A DNA stretch of 64,000 bases from Panulirus ornatus (GCF_036320965.1 NC_092234.1:31430203-31494202); one strand, 5' to 3'; numbered from the stretch's first letter, positions 1-16,384 are shown. Numbers and translations: made by a program. The notes: generated from the sequence alone by a model not told the origin.

Positions 1-325
1 TTGGAGGTGGAAAGATGGAGTGAAAAAGATTTTGTGTGATCGGGGCCTGAACCTGCAGGAGGGTGAAAGGAGGGCAAGGAATAGAGTGAATTGGATCGAT
101 GTGGTATACCGGGGTTGACGTGCTGTCAGTGGATTGAATCAGGGCATGTGAAGCGTCTGGGGTAAACCATGGAAAGCTGTGTAGGTATGTATATTTGCGT
201 GTGTGGACGTGTGTATATACATGTGTATGGGGGTGGGTTGGGCCATTTCTTTCGTCTGTTTCCTTGCGCTACCTCGCAAACGGGGGAGACAGCGACAAAG
301 CAAAAAAAAAAAAGAAAAAAAAAAA
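1..325 (+). mobile_element. RTE-type non-LTR retrotransposon, 3' end (plus-strand copy)
   Basis: This is the 3' terminus of an RTE-like element that enters from beyond the window start. It holds the last 38 codons of the ORF, a ~190-bp 3' UTR and an A-rich tail at 302-325. The UTR is near identical, in reverse orientation, to the 3' UTR of the full-length copy at 30295-30480. It ends in the same GC-rich 3'-terminal stem-loop (CTCGC, short loop, then GCGGG-like; here the second arm has mutated to GGGGG) just before the A-tail. It faces a second copy starting at 340, so the two tails meet across about 15 bp of TA repeat. Confidence 0.93.
2..118 (+). CDS. RTE endonuclease/reverse transcriptase ORF, C-terminal 38 codons (partial)
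   Basis: Frame 2 reads from WRWKDGVKKILCDRGLN to ...WIDVVYRG and a TGA at 116-118. It matches the last 38 residues of the 998-aa ORF at 30481-33477 with only two visible substitutions (L for M after GLN, I for S before DVVYRG). The start lies outside the window. Nothing can be said about whether the upstream part is intact. Confidence 0.9.
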   Translation, partial: WRWKDGVKKILCDRGLNLQEGERRARNRVNWIDVVYRG

Positions 326-339
326 TATATATATATATA

Positions 340-5004
<4,665 letters not shown>

Positions 5005-5530
5005 TGCTGAAGTGATGATACCTTGTATCATCATCTTCATTCCTACGTGTCAGTAGGTTGTAGAAAGCAGCCGCCCAGAAATGTAACCAACTGACTCAGG
5101 GGTGACGAAGTGACACCCGGTATCATCTTAATTCATGTCTGTCGGCTGTAGACTGCATCCGACCATGGGGTGTACTACCCTCCAGATACAGGAGTGGTGA
5201 AGCGATGCTTAACAACCAACTTTGCACCCTCCGTGGCAGTAGGATGCAGACAGTAGTAACCTCCTATGGAAGTACAACCCTCCTGTCTTAGGAGAGCGGA
5301 AAGTGATGATCGACACCATCTCACACCCTCTGTAGGATACATCAAGCCTTCCAGGCATGTACTACCATCCTGACTTAATAGTGCTGAAGTGATGCCCAGA
5401 ACCATCTTAAACTCTCCTTGTCATCAAGTGGTATACAGAAGCCGCTCAGGGATGTACTACTCACCTCCAGACGTAGAAGCAGTAAAGTGATGTCCGGAAC
5501 CACCTTTACCACCGTCTGCGTCAGGAATGT
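5005..5530. repeat. Degenerate ~94-bp tandem repeat, about six copies
   Basis: A phrase close to GAAGTGATG recurs near 5014, 5108, 5198, 5299, 5386 and 5487, at spacings of roughly 90-100 bp. Between them a CCATCTT element, a TGTAGACAG-like element and a GTACTACC element recur in the same order. Copies have diverged and carry small indels, so this is an old array. The short ORFs across it differ between copies and look incidental. Confidence 0.7.
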
Positions 5531-7639
5531 TAGTTTTACTTTGTCTCGTTAAAACTGGGCCACCAGGCAAGACATAATATCTTATACCATATACATCATT
5601 TCTTCCTTTTTTTACCTTCTGCCTTCACACATAATTCATTCACTCAAGACTTGGCATCGATGGGGACTCATATCCATGACTGGAGCCTTGAAACAGAAAG
5701 GAATTGGAGGGAATGACGAAACACAGCTTTCAGTGAAGGAAACTCGTAGCTCATTGATGGCACAAATAACCACATGAAAGATATAAACTGAACCTCTAGA
5801 TCTGATGGACTAGATCAAGCGTACTGTATATTCAAGGAGTTTGTAAATGAGCAGAGACGAATAATGTATTCATGGATGACACTCTTAACCTAGCCAAAGG
5901 GCCAACGTGCTTAAAGGAACGAACGTGGTGTGCGAACGTTGTGTTAAAAGTGAAAATATGGATGGGTGTTGTACACACACACACACACGCGCGCACACAC
6001 ACACCTTCCATTTCCTGCCAAAATCATTGCTCATTAGGAAAGTAACAACACCATCTGTTCTTACATAAAACACCAATGCCTGAATTTATCAGCTTTTTTT
6101 TTATATGAGGGCCAGCAAAATCAAAGACAATAAAACTAGTGAGATCATTCGAAATGATTAACGTGACTTCAGATGCTGTGGTATGGTTCGTAATTCCCAA
6201 TTTGTTTTATATTTCTTTCACACCCTCTAATGTTTTCCTCTTCCCATATTCTTTGACGTAAACCTCTGAAATATTAAGAACTATTTGTTTGCTGAAATAG
6301 GAAAAAAAAGTGTAAATGACTACTGTGACAATACTCATTCTTTGAAGTGTTTGCATCACACACGGAGTAGAAAAAGAACTTTGAAAAACTGAATTGAGGA
6401 GTTGCCATTTATCAAAGATAATGTGGTTGCGAAAGAAAACGGTAAGTGAAAGGGTTGACTAGCGTTGCAGAAAAAAAAATCGTTTTCCAAGAGGGAAAAA
6501 AATAAAACAGGTAGACAAAAATGTACTTGTGATCCTCATGCCATTTTTTGCTCCTCAGGGAATTAACCAACCAGAGCATTCTAATTTTCCTTTAATAACA
6601 GGACTCTCGGGCATGAATGACTGTATATATCTTCAAAACATACACAATACGTTTGATCGAAGTTGTTCAAAGATGTATGGGCCAGTCCATCTGTGGACAG
6701 GCAATAACAGACTATAAAACGCAAATATAATCACGAGCTTTCACATGAAAGGCGAGCAAAATGCGCTAACTACGCTCAAATATAAGTGCAGTATTCTCGC
6801 TTTCAAATGTTTTTCTCTCGAATAATTTACTTGAATTATATCTCCCAGGTTTATAAGTAAACTAATATCAAACATTCACTTAAGTTTTACAGAAAAAAAT
6901 ATACGTAATACGTAGCAGACAATACGAGTGATAAAAGTATCTGGTAATTCTATTCAGGGAAGTTAACTCACCGTCTAACTGCATCCTACTGCTTTCCTAT
7001 TTTGTGTAGCATTATACCGCTGCATGACGAGTCTTAACAGGCATACATCGACCCAAATTTCGCAGCGTAATGCACGGCCAGTAAATCGATCCCTTTTATG
7101 TTGATTGTACAAACAGATTAATACAAACAAATGCCTTCAAAAAGGTTTTGTATGCACAAATGTGTTTATTCAAGTATATGTACATACGTATTAAGCAATA
7201 TATACAGAAAAACATACAAGAATGTCCACATGATGCCACAAAAGTATGAAACTCCCTCCCTGTACAGCATCAAAATACACCAAGTCTTACCGCGTACGCG
7301 TACAGAGATATCCAGCAGATGCTTCCTGTTTTTACAAACTTTCCTCGACATTTTCCCACCCTTCTCTACACTTCGGCCAGTCTTCCAAATCTAATGTCAC
7401 GAGAAATATCGGAACTTTACCATCCTGGTTATCATGGTTAGAAAAATACGTTGACCGATCAATGTTAAGATGTCGGAACTTTAACGACCAAGTTAGCTTT
7501 AAGTTAGTATGTCAACTCTGTCATTCACATAGTCACTCCTAATTACTTCTATACAAATGACGCCTTTCCCTATGAAATGTTTAGACATAATTCCCGGTAA
7601 CTACTGTCATTCCATCCTTCCATCCCCCCCCCTCCCCCT
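5531..7639. other. Non-coding, nothing recognised
   Basis: AT-rich, no ORF above 100 codons and no family match. It includes a short CA/GC alternating run (5973-6003) and homopolymer A/T stretches. A conserved exon cannot be excluded but none is visible. Confidence 0.5.
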
Positions 7640-8480
7640 TTTTTTTGCTCCCTCCATTTTTGGCATGTATTCATCCTTTTGGTCTTCATTCACTCTCTTC
7701 AGATGCCCGAAACGCTTCACCATGCCCTGATCAGGCCACAAACCGTTCTTAAGTATTGAGTTTCCAGAAAATCCATCCTCTTCCTTGGTCTCGGGATTCC
7801 AGCGCAGTCAAACAAAACATTACAGGCACTGATCATTCCTTGCACACTTCCCTACACACTCATAAACTTAACCCCCTTTTCATCCCTGTGACTCGTTTAA
7901 ACCCCAACGGTTCTACCCAGTACCATATCCACTCCCAGGTACCTAAAACACACCACTTCCAAGTCCTCCACAGTGAAACACTCAAACCGTCCTGGGCCTA
8001 CCCTCTGCTGCAACTCGTTACTTAACTTTTATCTATAACTTTTTTAAATTTCTTCTTCTACAGACTCGTTGCCTAAAGCCGAGTTTCGCTCTGCAATTTG
8101 CCACCAGAGCCTAGCAATCGCAAACTGCGACCGATTCACTGAAAATGTCCACCCCTCCACCGTCAGCTGGCTATAGCCCCGCCCCTTGTTCCACCACCTT
8201 ACCATTCACTTTTACCCGAGCCACAGCGACATCAACAGATCCATCATGCAGATCCACCTTCACCGGGAACCGCTCATCCATCATCATACATACCCGCACA
8301 CGCGCCTTCCTCTCCCGCTTCAAACTCCTCGTTGCATTCAGGAACTTTCTATTTGCACCATGTAACGGCAGCACCTCCCACGAGTCATCTCGACACTCAT
8401 GCTCAATATCCAGATCCATACAAATTATTCAGTATTCCCATGTTCTCACATTCAAAATAACATCTTCACCTCCACTTGGA
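7640..8480 (-). mobile_element. Decayed RTE-type retrotransposon fragment
   Basis: On the minus strand this aligns by eye with RT residues ~636-850 of the open RTE copy, but is strongly diverged. The 82-codon stretch at 8171-8419 starts MDLDIEHECRDDSWEVL, parallel to MDLEKAYDRVDRDALWKVL (motif A region). It continues through SLKRERKARVRV (parallel to SFYRGCKACVRV) and RVKVNGKVVEQGAG (parallel to REVNARVLERGAS). The RQGC and FADD motifs are destroyed. Further along, plus-strand phrases such as CCACTCCCAGGTACCTAAAA match the RTE region encoding RYLGVDL. Stops and indels abound. It is older than, or from a different subfamily to, the near-identical copies elsewhere in the window. Confidence 0.7.
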
Positions 8481-11400
8481 AATGTCCTGTAAGACGTTTC
8501 GCATTTTTGGTACAATGACAGTCGTTATTTGTTTCTTTAAGAAGATAATATTTGCGCTAGGGAAGTAAATCACTACCAAAAGTGTCGTCAAACAACATTA
8601 AGTGTACTAACTCTACGTCGTCTGGGTTAAGTCTATAACAGCTTAGTCTGCTAATCCCATTTTCTTCATAACTACTAGAAAAGCACACACAGTCCTCCCA
8701 AACTCCTACAAAGACTCAAGAAATGTTTCTCCTGCCATTGTAAACCACAAATGAAGACGAAGGACGGGGGAAAAAATATGGAACCAGAGATTCAATTAAA
8801 ATGCCAAAACGCAACTCCGCAGAAAAAACACTTAATCACTCATACGTTCCGACAGGGAATTATCCAGAGAAATCTTACACTGACGGTAAGCTTTCTAAAT
8901 AATCTTGATGATGCTTGCATACAGTCCCTGTACTTTATGAGAAAGGATCAATTAAGTAACCACATTAAGGCAACTTAATTAACCATATTAAGAAAAACAC
9001 TCCAAAGTGTAGTCTCAAATAATAAAGAAATGATCATACTTTGGGATAACCAATGCATATTGATCCCTTCTGCAGCTAAAACGAATACAGATTTCACCTT
9101 GTAATATATCAACATGTGGCACTGTTCTACCTTACTATACCAGCTGCACAACTTTTACTGATATTCTTTTTTTTTTTTACATATATATGCCGATACCTAA
9201 GAGTTTTTCCCAAGTTGCAATCATATTATTCAAATATATGTAACACCAACTCAACAACAAATATCGTTAGGTATTGATACCCTGCCTCTAACTCGAGCTA
9301 TAGCTTTCGTTTGGTTTAAGCTAGGTTACATGTGATTTGGTTCAAACGGAACACTACTGAAGAATGTAACAACAGTTTCACTACAGCTGTATCATCGTTA
9401 TGTCATTATTCCCTTCCCAATTTATTGAGAAGGAGCAGGTATATGTATAACGCCTGTGAACAGCGTGTTAAGCGTAGCGTGAACTTCCAAACTAAAAAGT
9501 GTTTCCTCTGACTATAATCAATACGGGGAAAAAAATCATAATCTATCTGATTTCCTGGTCGAAGGTCCCTTTATCCTTCTATACTTACACATAAATGAAA
9601 TGTTATTCTCCCTAAAATCAAGAAGACATTAAATATTTTGTAAACACTTCTGGCACTAAGATCCGTTGTTAACCTCTGATATTTAACGCGGTCAACAACT
9701 GCCATCCTCTATCGTTTTCCAAATTTAAGATTGCAAATGACTATATTTTACAAGACAGTAAATAACACCGTGTACATTTCACCACAGTCTAAATCTCTTT
9801 TACCTCTAACCCTAAATTTCCCCTCGTTTTCACAGCCCTATTCATTTCTGTCGAGTCATTCAAGATCGTAAAATATTTTATAAACTACTCATAAAAGTCA
9901 TTCTCCCCCCCACTGGAAAATGATTTAGAGCATCATTAGAAACGTATTCGAGAAAGCGTTGTCGCGAAACAATGACTTTCTGCTCCGGTGTCTCTGTGGC
10001 TCCATACCTGACATTTTGCCAAACTGAACACCTTAAGCATAACCTAGAAAGAAGTGACTACGAACGTTGTCTGACTGACGCCCTCATACTAAAGTGACCG
10101 TTACATCGACCACACTCCACGTGAAATCGTGTGGAAAGAAATTTCTACATCAATACAGGTTCGCCAATTGACAAATGATATGTACAAATGAAACTCGTGC
10201 CATGATTAGCACCTAAGATAATAATCTCGCCCTCCCTCCCCCAGAAAAAAAAGAAAAAAAAACCGCTGTAAATGACATAAAATTCTTCCAGCTTATGGCG
10301 CTAGGAACAAAAAAAAAATTAATATTACATGGTACACTACGTACAAGGCAGTTTCCTTTACCTTGAGGTATAAAATAAAATGTGACGTACAATGTGATTA
10401 TAAAGTCCATATGCATCTACGTCCAAGGATCATTCTACAATATTCTAATCACTTTAACAATCAAATCACAATTTCAAATTTCATATCGACTCTACATTAA
10501 ATCCCTGAGAAATCAAGTACAGAGTCTTGACAAACGAAATCATGACGGTGTTAGGTGTCTAACCTGATTATCAACACGACCGCGGCTGCAGCCTACGTGT
10601 GTTGTACTTAGCCGCTGTTGGACGTGGAACCCTCCTGAGGCAGCGGTGCACCGCTGGACTTTCGCCAGTGTCCGGAGGAACACCTCATCAACTTGTTCCA
10701 CCTGACTGCCTCGCTTGCTACAATGTCCGCTCAGATTGAGCCTGCTGACTAAGTACTTCATATTTGTCACTGATTACACTGCCAGATGTTTGCTGGTTCA
10801 AAGCACACTACATGTCCGGTCCGTAATATTATAACAAAAGTCGAAAACACACTTGTCAAAACAGTAACTCTTCGTCTAATGACGACGCGCGTGACACCCT
10901 TTACATGTAAACATTGTCCGTCATAACAAGGAAAGGATGACATACAAGATGCGCAACGGTATACACCGACGATACAGACAAGGTTTCAACAGTTTAGATT
11001 CACTGAAAACGTACATATAACCGAAAAGCAATAGTAATTCTCACAAATAATTAATAAGTTAACGTTGCAAAGTATTTCTGGGACTTAATAAACGAAAATT
11101 ATAGTAAGAAAGAGGAGACACACAACACCCGGTAACAAGCAACTTTCACTGCGTCGTTTCCAACGTTCTCCTGTCGCTTGATAGATAAGTAAACAAATGA
11201 ATAACCAAAGAATATGCCAATCGCCCCAAGTGTTTATGCTCTGTGACAGGTCTGTGTTTCCGAGTAAATGAATATATCTATAATGAATCAGTATTAAATA
11301 GCAATATAAGAGAAATGAGAAAGTAAACATATTCGAGCAGTTTCTAAACAATGCGGTGTGCGTAAGTTGAAAGGTCGAAATGACAAATCAGCTGCGCTGC

Positions 11401-12638
11401 ATCCTCACCCTTATCGCAGTCACTGACGACCATTATTATACTAGACGTCGCAGAGAAATTGATTTCACAAAACTCATTAGGAACGCCTTCCATGACAAAC
11501 GTCCATTTCCGTTCGATTTTCATAGACATATTTCTACGCACAAAATTCAGATTTCTCATACCGTGTCTATGTAAACATGGGGAAGTGAAGGCCGAGTTCT
11601 TAATTCGAATATGGATATTAATCTATCAATCAAAGAATAATAGAAGAGTGGTTGCGTCTGGGTTCTGAGTAAAGACTTGCTCCGAAATGCAAGCTTTGTT
11701 AAAGCCTCGTATATGTAAAGGATATTACTGAAAAGCCTAGCCTGTAGTAGAGTTTATCCTCGCCTCATGTATACCAAGGAATAAGGCAGCGTACCTTTTG
11801 CAGGACAGTGTGAAAATTAGGGAGACATTGGCACTAAGTGATCTTGCCATATTCCACATTACACACATCATATGGTTTGGGTAAAAAGACTGGTACCAAG
11901 CACGGCTTTATATGTGAGTACATGCATTATATATGGCTTAGATTTATGTATTTTCATTATATACATTTCCCATTCATTTTACGGGTTAACTGAAAAATGT
12001 CTATGCTAAATATCTCAAGGAAGAATTCGAAAGAAAATCAAGCAACCACACTTCAGGTTTCCAGATGGTGGCATTTATAATTCAACATTACATCGTTATT
12101 TTGAATAGTGATACCTTGATTCTACGTACAACTGGTAGTTCATGGAAATGTAAATATTAACGATACAAAATCGAAGAATCATCATTCTCGTTCGTTTGGG
12201 TTTGGTAATAAGGATGTTAGGATAATACTAAAGCTATATATGAATAGTTCTGGGGTAACATGATATTGGAATTTAAACACCAAGCGAACATGAGAAACGG
12301 ATGTCAGAAAACGAAAATGAGGACTGGAGAGCAACCTTAACATCATAATGTAGAAAGATGAGAACAAGAGCAAAACTAAGCTAGGTTAGGTTAGCTGCAT
12401 TACCTTACAATAAAGATTGCAGGGGTAATAGCAGCATTCCGCTTTACGAAGTCTGACAAAGATATAAGAAATGTGGTGACTTAAATACCGAAGTGACTTT
12501 CTGGGTGATGGGTGTGTGAGTGAGAGCAGCTGAACGTCCACAGTACCGCCGTCACCCGCTCACAAGACACGTATCGGCTCCACCTCAACGTGTCTGTTCG
12601 AACTGATACTGAATCGTGACTGACAGACTTTGTGGTGG

Positions 12639-12639
<1 letters not shown>
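8481..12639. other. Non-coding, nothing recognised
   Basis: About 4.1 kb of AT-rich sequence without long ORFs, tandem arrays or recognisable element ends. Only short homopolymers (for example T-run near 9170, A-runs near 10250 and 10310) stand out. It is probably intergenic or intronic. Confidence 0.5.

Positions 12640-12711
<72 letters not shown>
12640..12711. repeat. (TC)n microsatellite
   Basis: Uninterrupted TC dinucleotides over about 72 bp. It is a homopurine/homopyrimidine tract with potential for triplex formation and GAGA-type factor binding (on the complement). Confidence 0.97.
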
Positions 12712-12714
<3 letters not shown>

Positions 12715-14585
12715 GCCCTTTAATCTTATTATTACTACCAGGTCATTCGAGACTCGAAGAATACTATGTTAAAAGCCATTTCCTTCGAGTTAAAGTTAAA
12801 TGCTTTTAAATTTTTCACAAGTGTTTACGTAGAGTAATAAATAGTGGCTTTTGAGGGTTCGGTGAGGGAAGCACATTCAACGTAAAACTACATCGAGGTG
12901 AACTTTTCCGCCATAATAAGCACACAGAAATACAAAACCCTGTCATCTCCTTTCGGGATATACTAAACTATACTCAATTTCTTTTTTTCAAACGTCTCGC
13001 ATAGGGGGAAAAAATGACCGAAAGCTCCTATGTAATCCATCACACAATTTCATTACATACTGCTCCCGTCTTCCTGCTGCATGTGAACATCAAAATACCA
13101 AGCGTCACCAGTGGAGAAATCCTCCTCAGTAAGGCCACTGAAGGCCGGGAGAGAACGAACCCTTTTGTCCAAGGTGAGCATGGGAGTGTATCACGGACCT
13201 GCCACGGATACCGGACCAAATCATTTGGCTAAAATGAAACATAAATCACTAAAACCAGAAAACTAGAAAAACTTAAGTAAGCTTGCACTGAGGTCCATGT
13301 GACACTGAAAAAGTTTTGAATTCAGAAAGCGACGACAAAGAAAATCCGCTTTAAACGGACACTCACAATAACGACATGATCTCGTATCTTGAAATATTGG
13401 ACCTAAAGCAGTTAGCATACCACACAGGTTTCAGAACAGAATAATGAAGAAAACATTGAAATTAACAACTCTTTGACGAAATAGCTTAATATTAGCCTAG
13501 TTCCATCTCTCATCCTAAATTTGGAAAGCGCCTGATCTTGCAAGTCTATGAAACTGGTTCAGATGAGAAAAGTCTTAATTACGGACCGTCTCTACGAAGC
13601 AGAAACAGAAGAAAAAAGAAAATAGTATTTCGGGTGAACAAAAAGTATTGGTCATGCCTTTTAATGATGGTGAGAAAACTGGACCACTTAGGTCGTGCTT
13701 TTAAGATAATAAGCTTAATATTACAGGCTTACATGCCATAAATTCTCTTTCGCTCACCTTTTTTTTTTTTTTCTGTACGCTGTACTGTCAGCATTAACAT
13801 TAACAGGGCGCACTGACACACCAATCTTTAGAGATAATAAAGCTGAAGTTTTCAATGAACATTTCAGAACGTAGTTACTCACATTCATGTTGCCTTCCCT
13901 TGATTACAGATAAGATGAGCGATTCTGTGAATGACTGAGGTTCCTGATGAAAAAAGGGAAAACAAAAAACAGAAATATTACATAGAAGCGGAACGTATCT
14001 CAAAGAAATTAGACCACATTCGTGTGAACCTTTTATCAAGCACATGAATATCAAAATCAAGGTCTGCATTGTCTCATCTTGCTGACAAAGATGTTGCATA
14101 GCTGCGCTGTTGACAGACAAGCTGACAGACGCCAACTGACTCCCTGCGCGCGTCGCTGTAAAAAGAGATCTCACCCAGGCGCAGGCTGCGCTATTGAGTA
14201 CGCGTTCATAATTGCGGCACTGGGGCTCTTTGTCACTCTACAGACGGCCAGACAAGTGGACGCCAAATGACAGCTAAACGTCGACTACCTATGGAGCAAA
14301 CTTGGTTGAAAAATCATCCTTTGCAATTTACAGTTCTGGTCCTTCTGTAGTAGGGAATTTAGTGAAAGTCTTGCCGTGGCCCCTAGTCGTCATCCAGGTA
14401 ACTGACATAGTGATGGCATAACCAGTTGCTATCTAAACTTCCTCTGGTTTTCCTGCTTCTCTCTGTTCTGCCAGGCAACGCCTTGTTACTATAGTCCTTC
14501 CATCACGGTAATCGTTGATGGAACGGCCTTACCCTCTTACCCTGTCAATTTTGGTGTCCTTTAGGGCTCTCTGCTATCGCCTACC
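12712..14585. other. Non-coding, nothing recognised
   Basis: No ORF with family features. AT-rich, with an 11-14 nt T-run near 13760. No tandem repeats noticed. Confidence 0.5.
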
Positions 14586-14600
14586 CTCTCTCTCTCTCTC

Positions 14601-14662
<62 letters not shown>
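14586..14662. repeat. (TC)n microsatellite, interrupted
   Basis: TC repeats interrupted once by CA (near 14603) and once by TT (near 14648). Confidence 0.95.
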
Positions 14663-15038
14663 TGTCTTTACGAATTATCTTTCTTTAGTCTCAAACCTCT
14701 CTTCACTCTCATGCCAATGATCCCACTGTACATACTTAAATTCACTGTCTCTTAACTTCCTACTCCAATACATTTTCTCGCACTAAACATATTTTCCTTC
14801 CGAAATCGTACCTTTACAAAATCTTGTAATGAGAATAAATAACCCAGTAAATTTTTACAGCGACAAAAAAAAAAAAATAAATTCTCACTAAATCTCCGTC
14901 TTAATCTCACTCATTTCCTACTACTGAAATTCAAAACATTGCAATTCATGCCGGCAATAACATATGTTGGGCATAACAGTATATTTCACTATTTTAGAAG
15001 CATCATATAAAGAACAAAACATAAACAAAAATTACCTG

Positions 15039-15042
<4 letters not shown>
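14663..15042. other. Non-coding, nothing recognised
   Basis: About 380 bp of AT-rich sequence between two microsatellites. No ORF or motif supported. Confidence 0.5.

Positions 15043-15077
<35 letters not shown>
15043..15077. repeat. (TA)n microsatellite at SINE-like element 3' side
   Basis: Pure TA run directly next to the T-run (A-tail) of the minus-strand SINE-like element. Confidence 0.95.
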
Positions 15078-15105
<28 letters not shown>

Positions 15106-15335
15106 CATACTATTCGCCATTTCCCGCGATAGCGAGGTAGCGTTAAGAACAGAGGACTGGGCCTTTGAGGGAATATCCTCACCTGGCCCCCTTCTCTGTT
15201 CCTTCTTTTGGAAAATTAAAAAAAAAAAAAAACGAGAGGGGAGGATTTCCAGCCCCCCGCTCCCTTCCCTTTTAGTCGCCTTCTACGACACGCAGGGAAT
15301 ACGTGGGAAGTATTCTTTCTCCCCTATCCCCAGGG

Positions 15336-15340
<5 letters not shown>
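15078..15340 (-). mobile_element. SINE-like non-autonomous element related to RTE, copy A (complete)
   Basis: Read on the minus strand, it starts CCCTGGGGATAGGGG (15337 downward) and runs through a ~115-bp segment that closely matches the 5' UTR of the full-length RTE (33485-33597). An A-rich linker and a 53-nt imperfect hairpin (15148-15200) follow. It ends in CGCTACCTCGC, a short loop and GCGGG-like sequence, as the RTE 3' end does, then an A-tail (T-run 15078-15105). It has no ORF of its own. A tRNA-like promoter is not apparent. (TA)n flanks both ends. Confidence 0.85.

Positions 15341-15409
<69 letters not shown>
15341..15409. repeat. (TA)n microsatellite at SINE-like element 5' side
   Basis: About 69 bp of uninterrupted TA beginning at the element's 5' boundary. 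Confidence 0.96.
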
Positions 15410-15411
<2 letters not shown>

Positions 15412-15487
15412 ACCACAGAGAAATGAAACACGGTAAATGCCCAAGAGCACTTTCATGTAATGATCACATCATCAGGGGATATAAAAG

Positions 15488-15490
<3 letters not shown>
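15410..15490. other. 81-bp unique segment between two (TA)n tracts
   Basis: The segment contains CCCAAGAGCACTTTC and GATCACATCATCAGGGG. It resembles a short dispersed arthropod repeat I have seen next to TA-repeats, possibly the 3' end of a retroelement. That is recollection and not shown by the window, where it occurs once. It is isolated by (TA)n on both sides. Confidence 0.35.

Positions 15491-15561
<71 letters not shown>
15491..15561. repeat. (TA)n microsatellite
   Basis: About 71 bp of uninterrupted TA. Confidence 0.96.
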
Positions 15562-15563
<2 letters not shown>

Positions 15564-15930
15564 TAGTCTTAGAGAACAAAAAAATTTCAGCTTGCGCCAC
15601 TAATCTATCTCGAAATTAATGTGTACACTAGAAGATACAAAGTTGTTTAACAGGTCCTCGTATGGGTCACCTTTGGGTCACTGTCGTTAGACCACTGATG
15701 ACCTTACCGCTGCCGAACAAGTGTCGTTTACAGCAGCAAACCATAGACCTTTCCTGACAATACCACTGCCTTCCAGCCAAGGCCAGCTGAAAACCATTCT
15801 GCTGCCGGCCAAGGAGTCTTGGTGACTGCAGTTCCTGGCGAAGGACGTGTTGGTGAACGAACCGCTGCCGACGAAGGATGATGACTGCTGACCGTACACA
15901 ACTGTCCAGGACGGATCAATGCTGACGGTA

Positions 15931-16384
15931 TCGTTGCTGACCAGGGACAGTTGCTGACCAGGGACAGTTGTTGACCTGGGACAGATGTTGACCAGGGACA
16001 GTTGCTGACCAGGGACAGTTGTTGACCAGGGACAGTTGTTGACCTGGGACAGATGTTGACCAGGGACAGTTGTTGACCAGGGACAGTTGTTGACCTGGGA
16101 CAGATGTTGACCAGGGACAGTTGTTGACCAGGGACAGTTGTTGACCATGGACAGATGTTGACCAAGGACAGATGTTGACCAGGGACAGTTGCTGACCAGG
16201 GACAGTTGCTGACCAGGGACAGTTGTTCACCAGGGACAGTTGTTGACCAGGGACAGTTGCTTACCAGGGACAGTTGATGACCAGGGACAGTTGCTGACCA
16301 GGGACAGTTGTTGACCAGGGACAGTTGTTGACCAGGGACAGTTGTTGACCAAGGACAGATGTTGACCAGGGACACTTGCTGACC
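15931..16384. repeat. 17-bp minisatellite, about 27 copies
   Basis: The unit is GTTGTTGACCAGGGACA (17 bp) with variants (GTTGCTGACC, GACCTGGGACAGAT). Variant types alternate in blocks. The unit length is not divisible by three and the minus strand carries no stop codon in the consensus. All three minus frames are therefore open across much of the array, giving apparent proteins with a 17-residue period (NNCPWSTTVPGQQLSLV). These are artefacts of the repeat, with no evidence of expression. Diverged edges extend to about 15900 and 16440. Confidence 0.95.

Noticed and set aside
8171..8419. 82-codon minus ORF as an independent small gene
   Set aside because: Residue order matches motif A to B of the RTE reverse transcriptase, so it is a decayed retroelement fragment.
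12375..12395. AGGTTAGGTTAG, like the arthropod telomere repeat TTAGG
   Set aside because: Only two or three units in unique sequence, too few to be an interstitial telomere.
15728..16375. 215-codon minus ORF with NNCPWSTTVPGQQLSLV repeats
   Set aside because: It arises from a 17-bp minisatellite that is open in all minus frames. There is no signal peptide, domain or unique flank.
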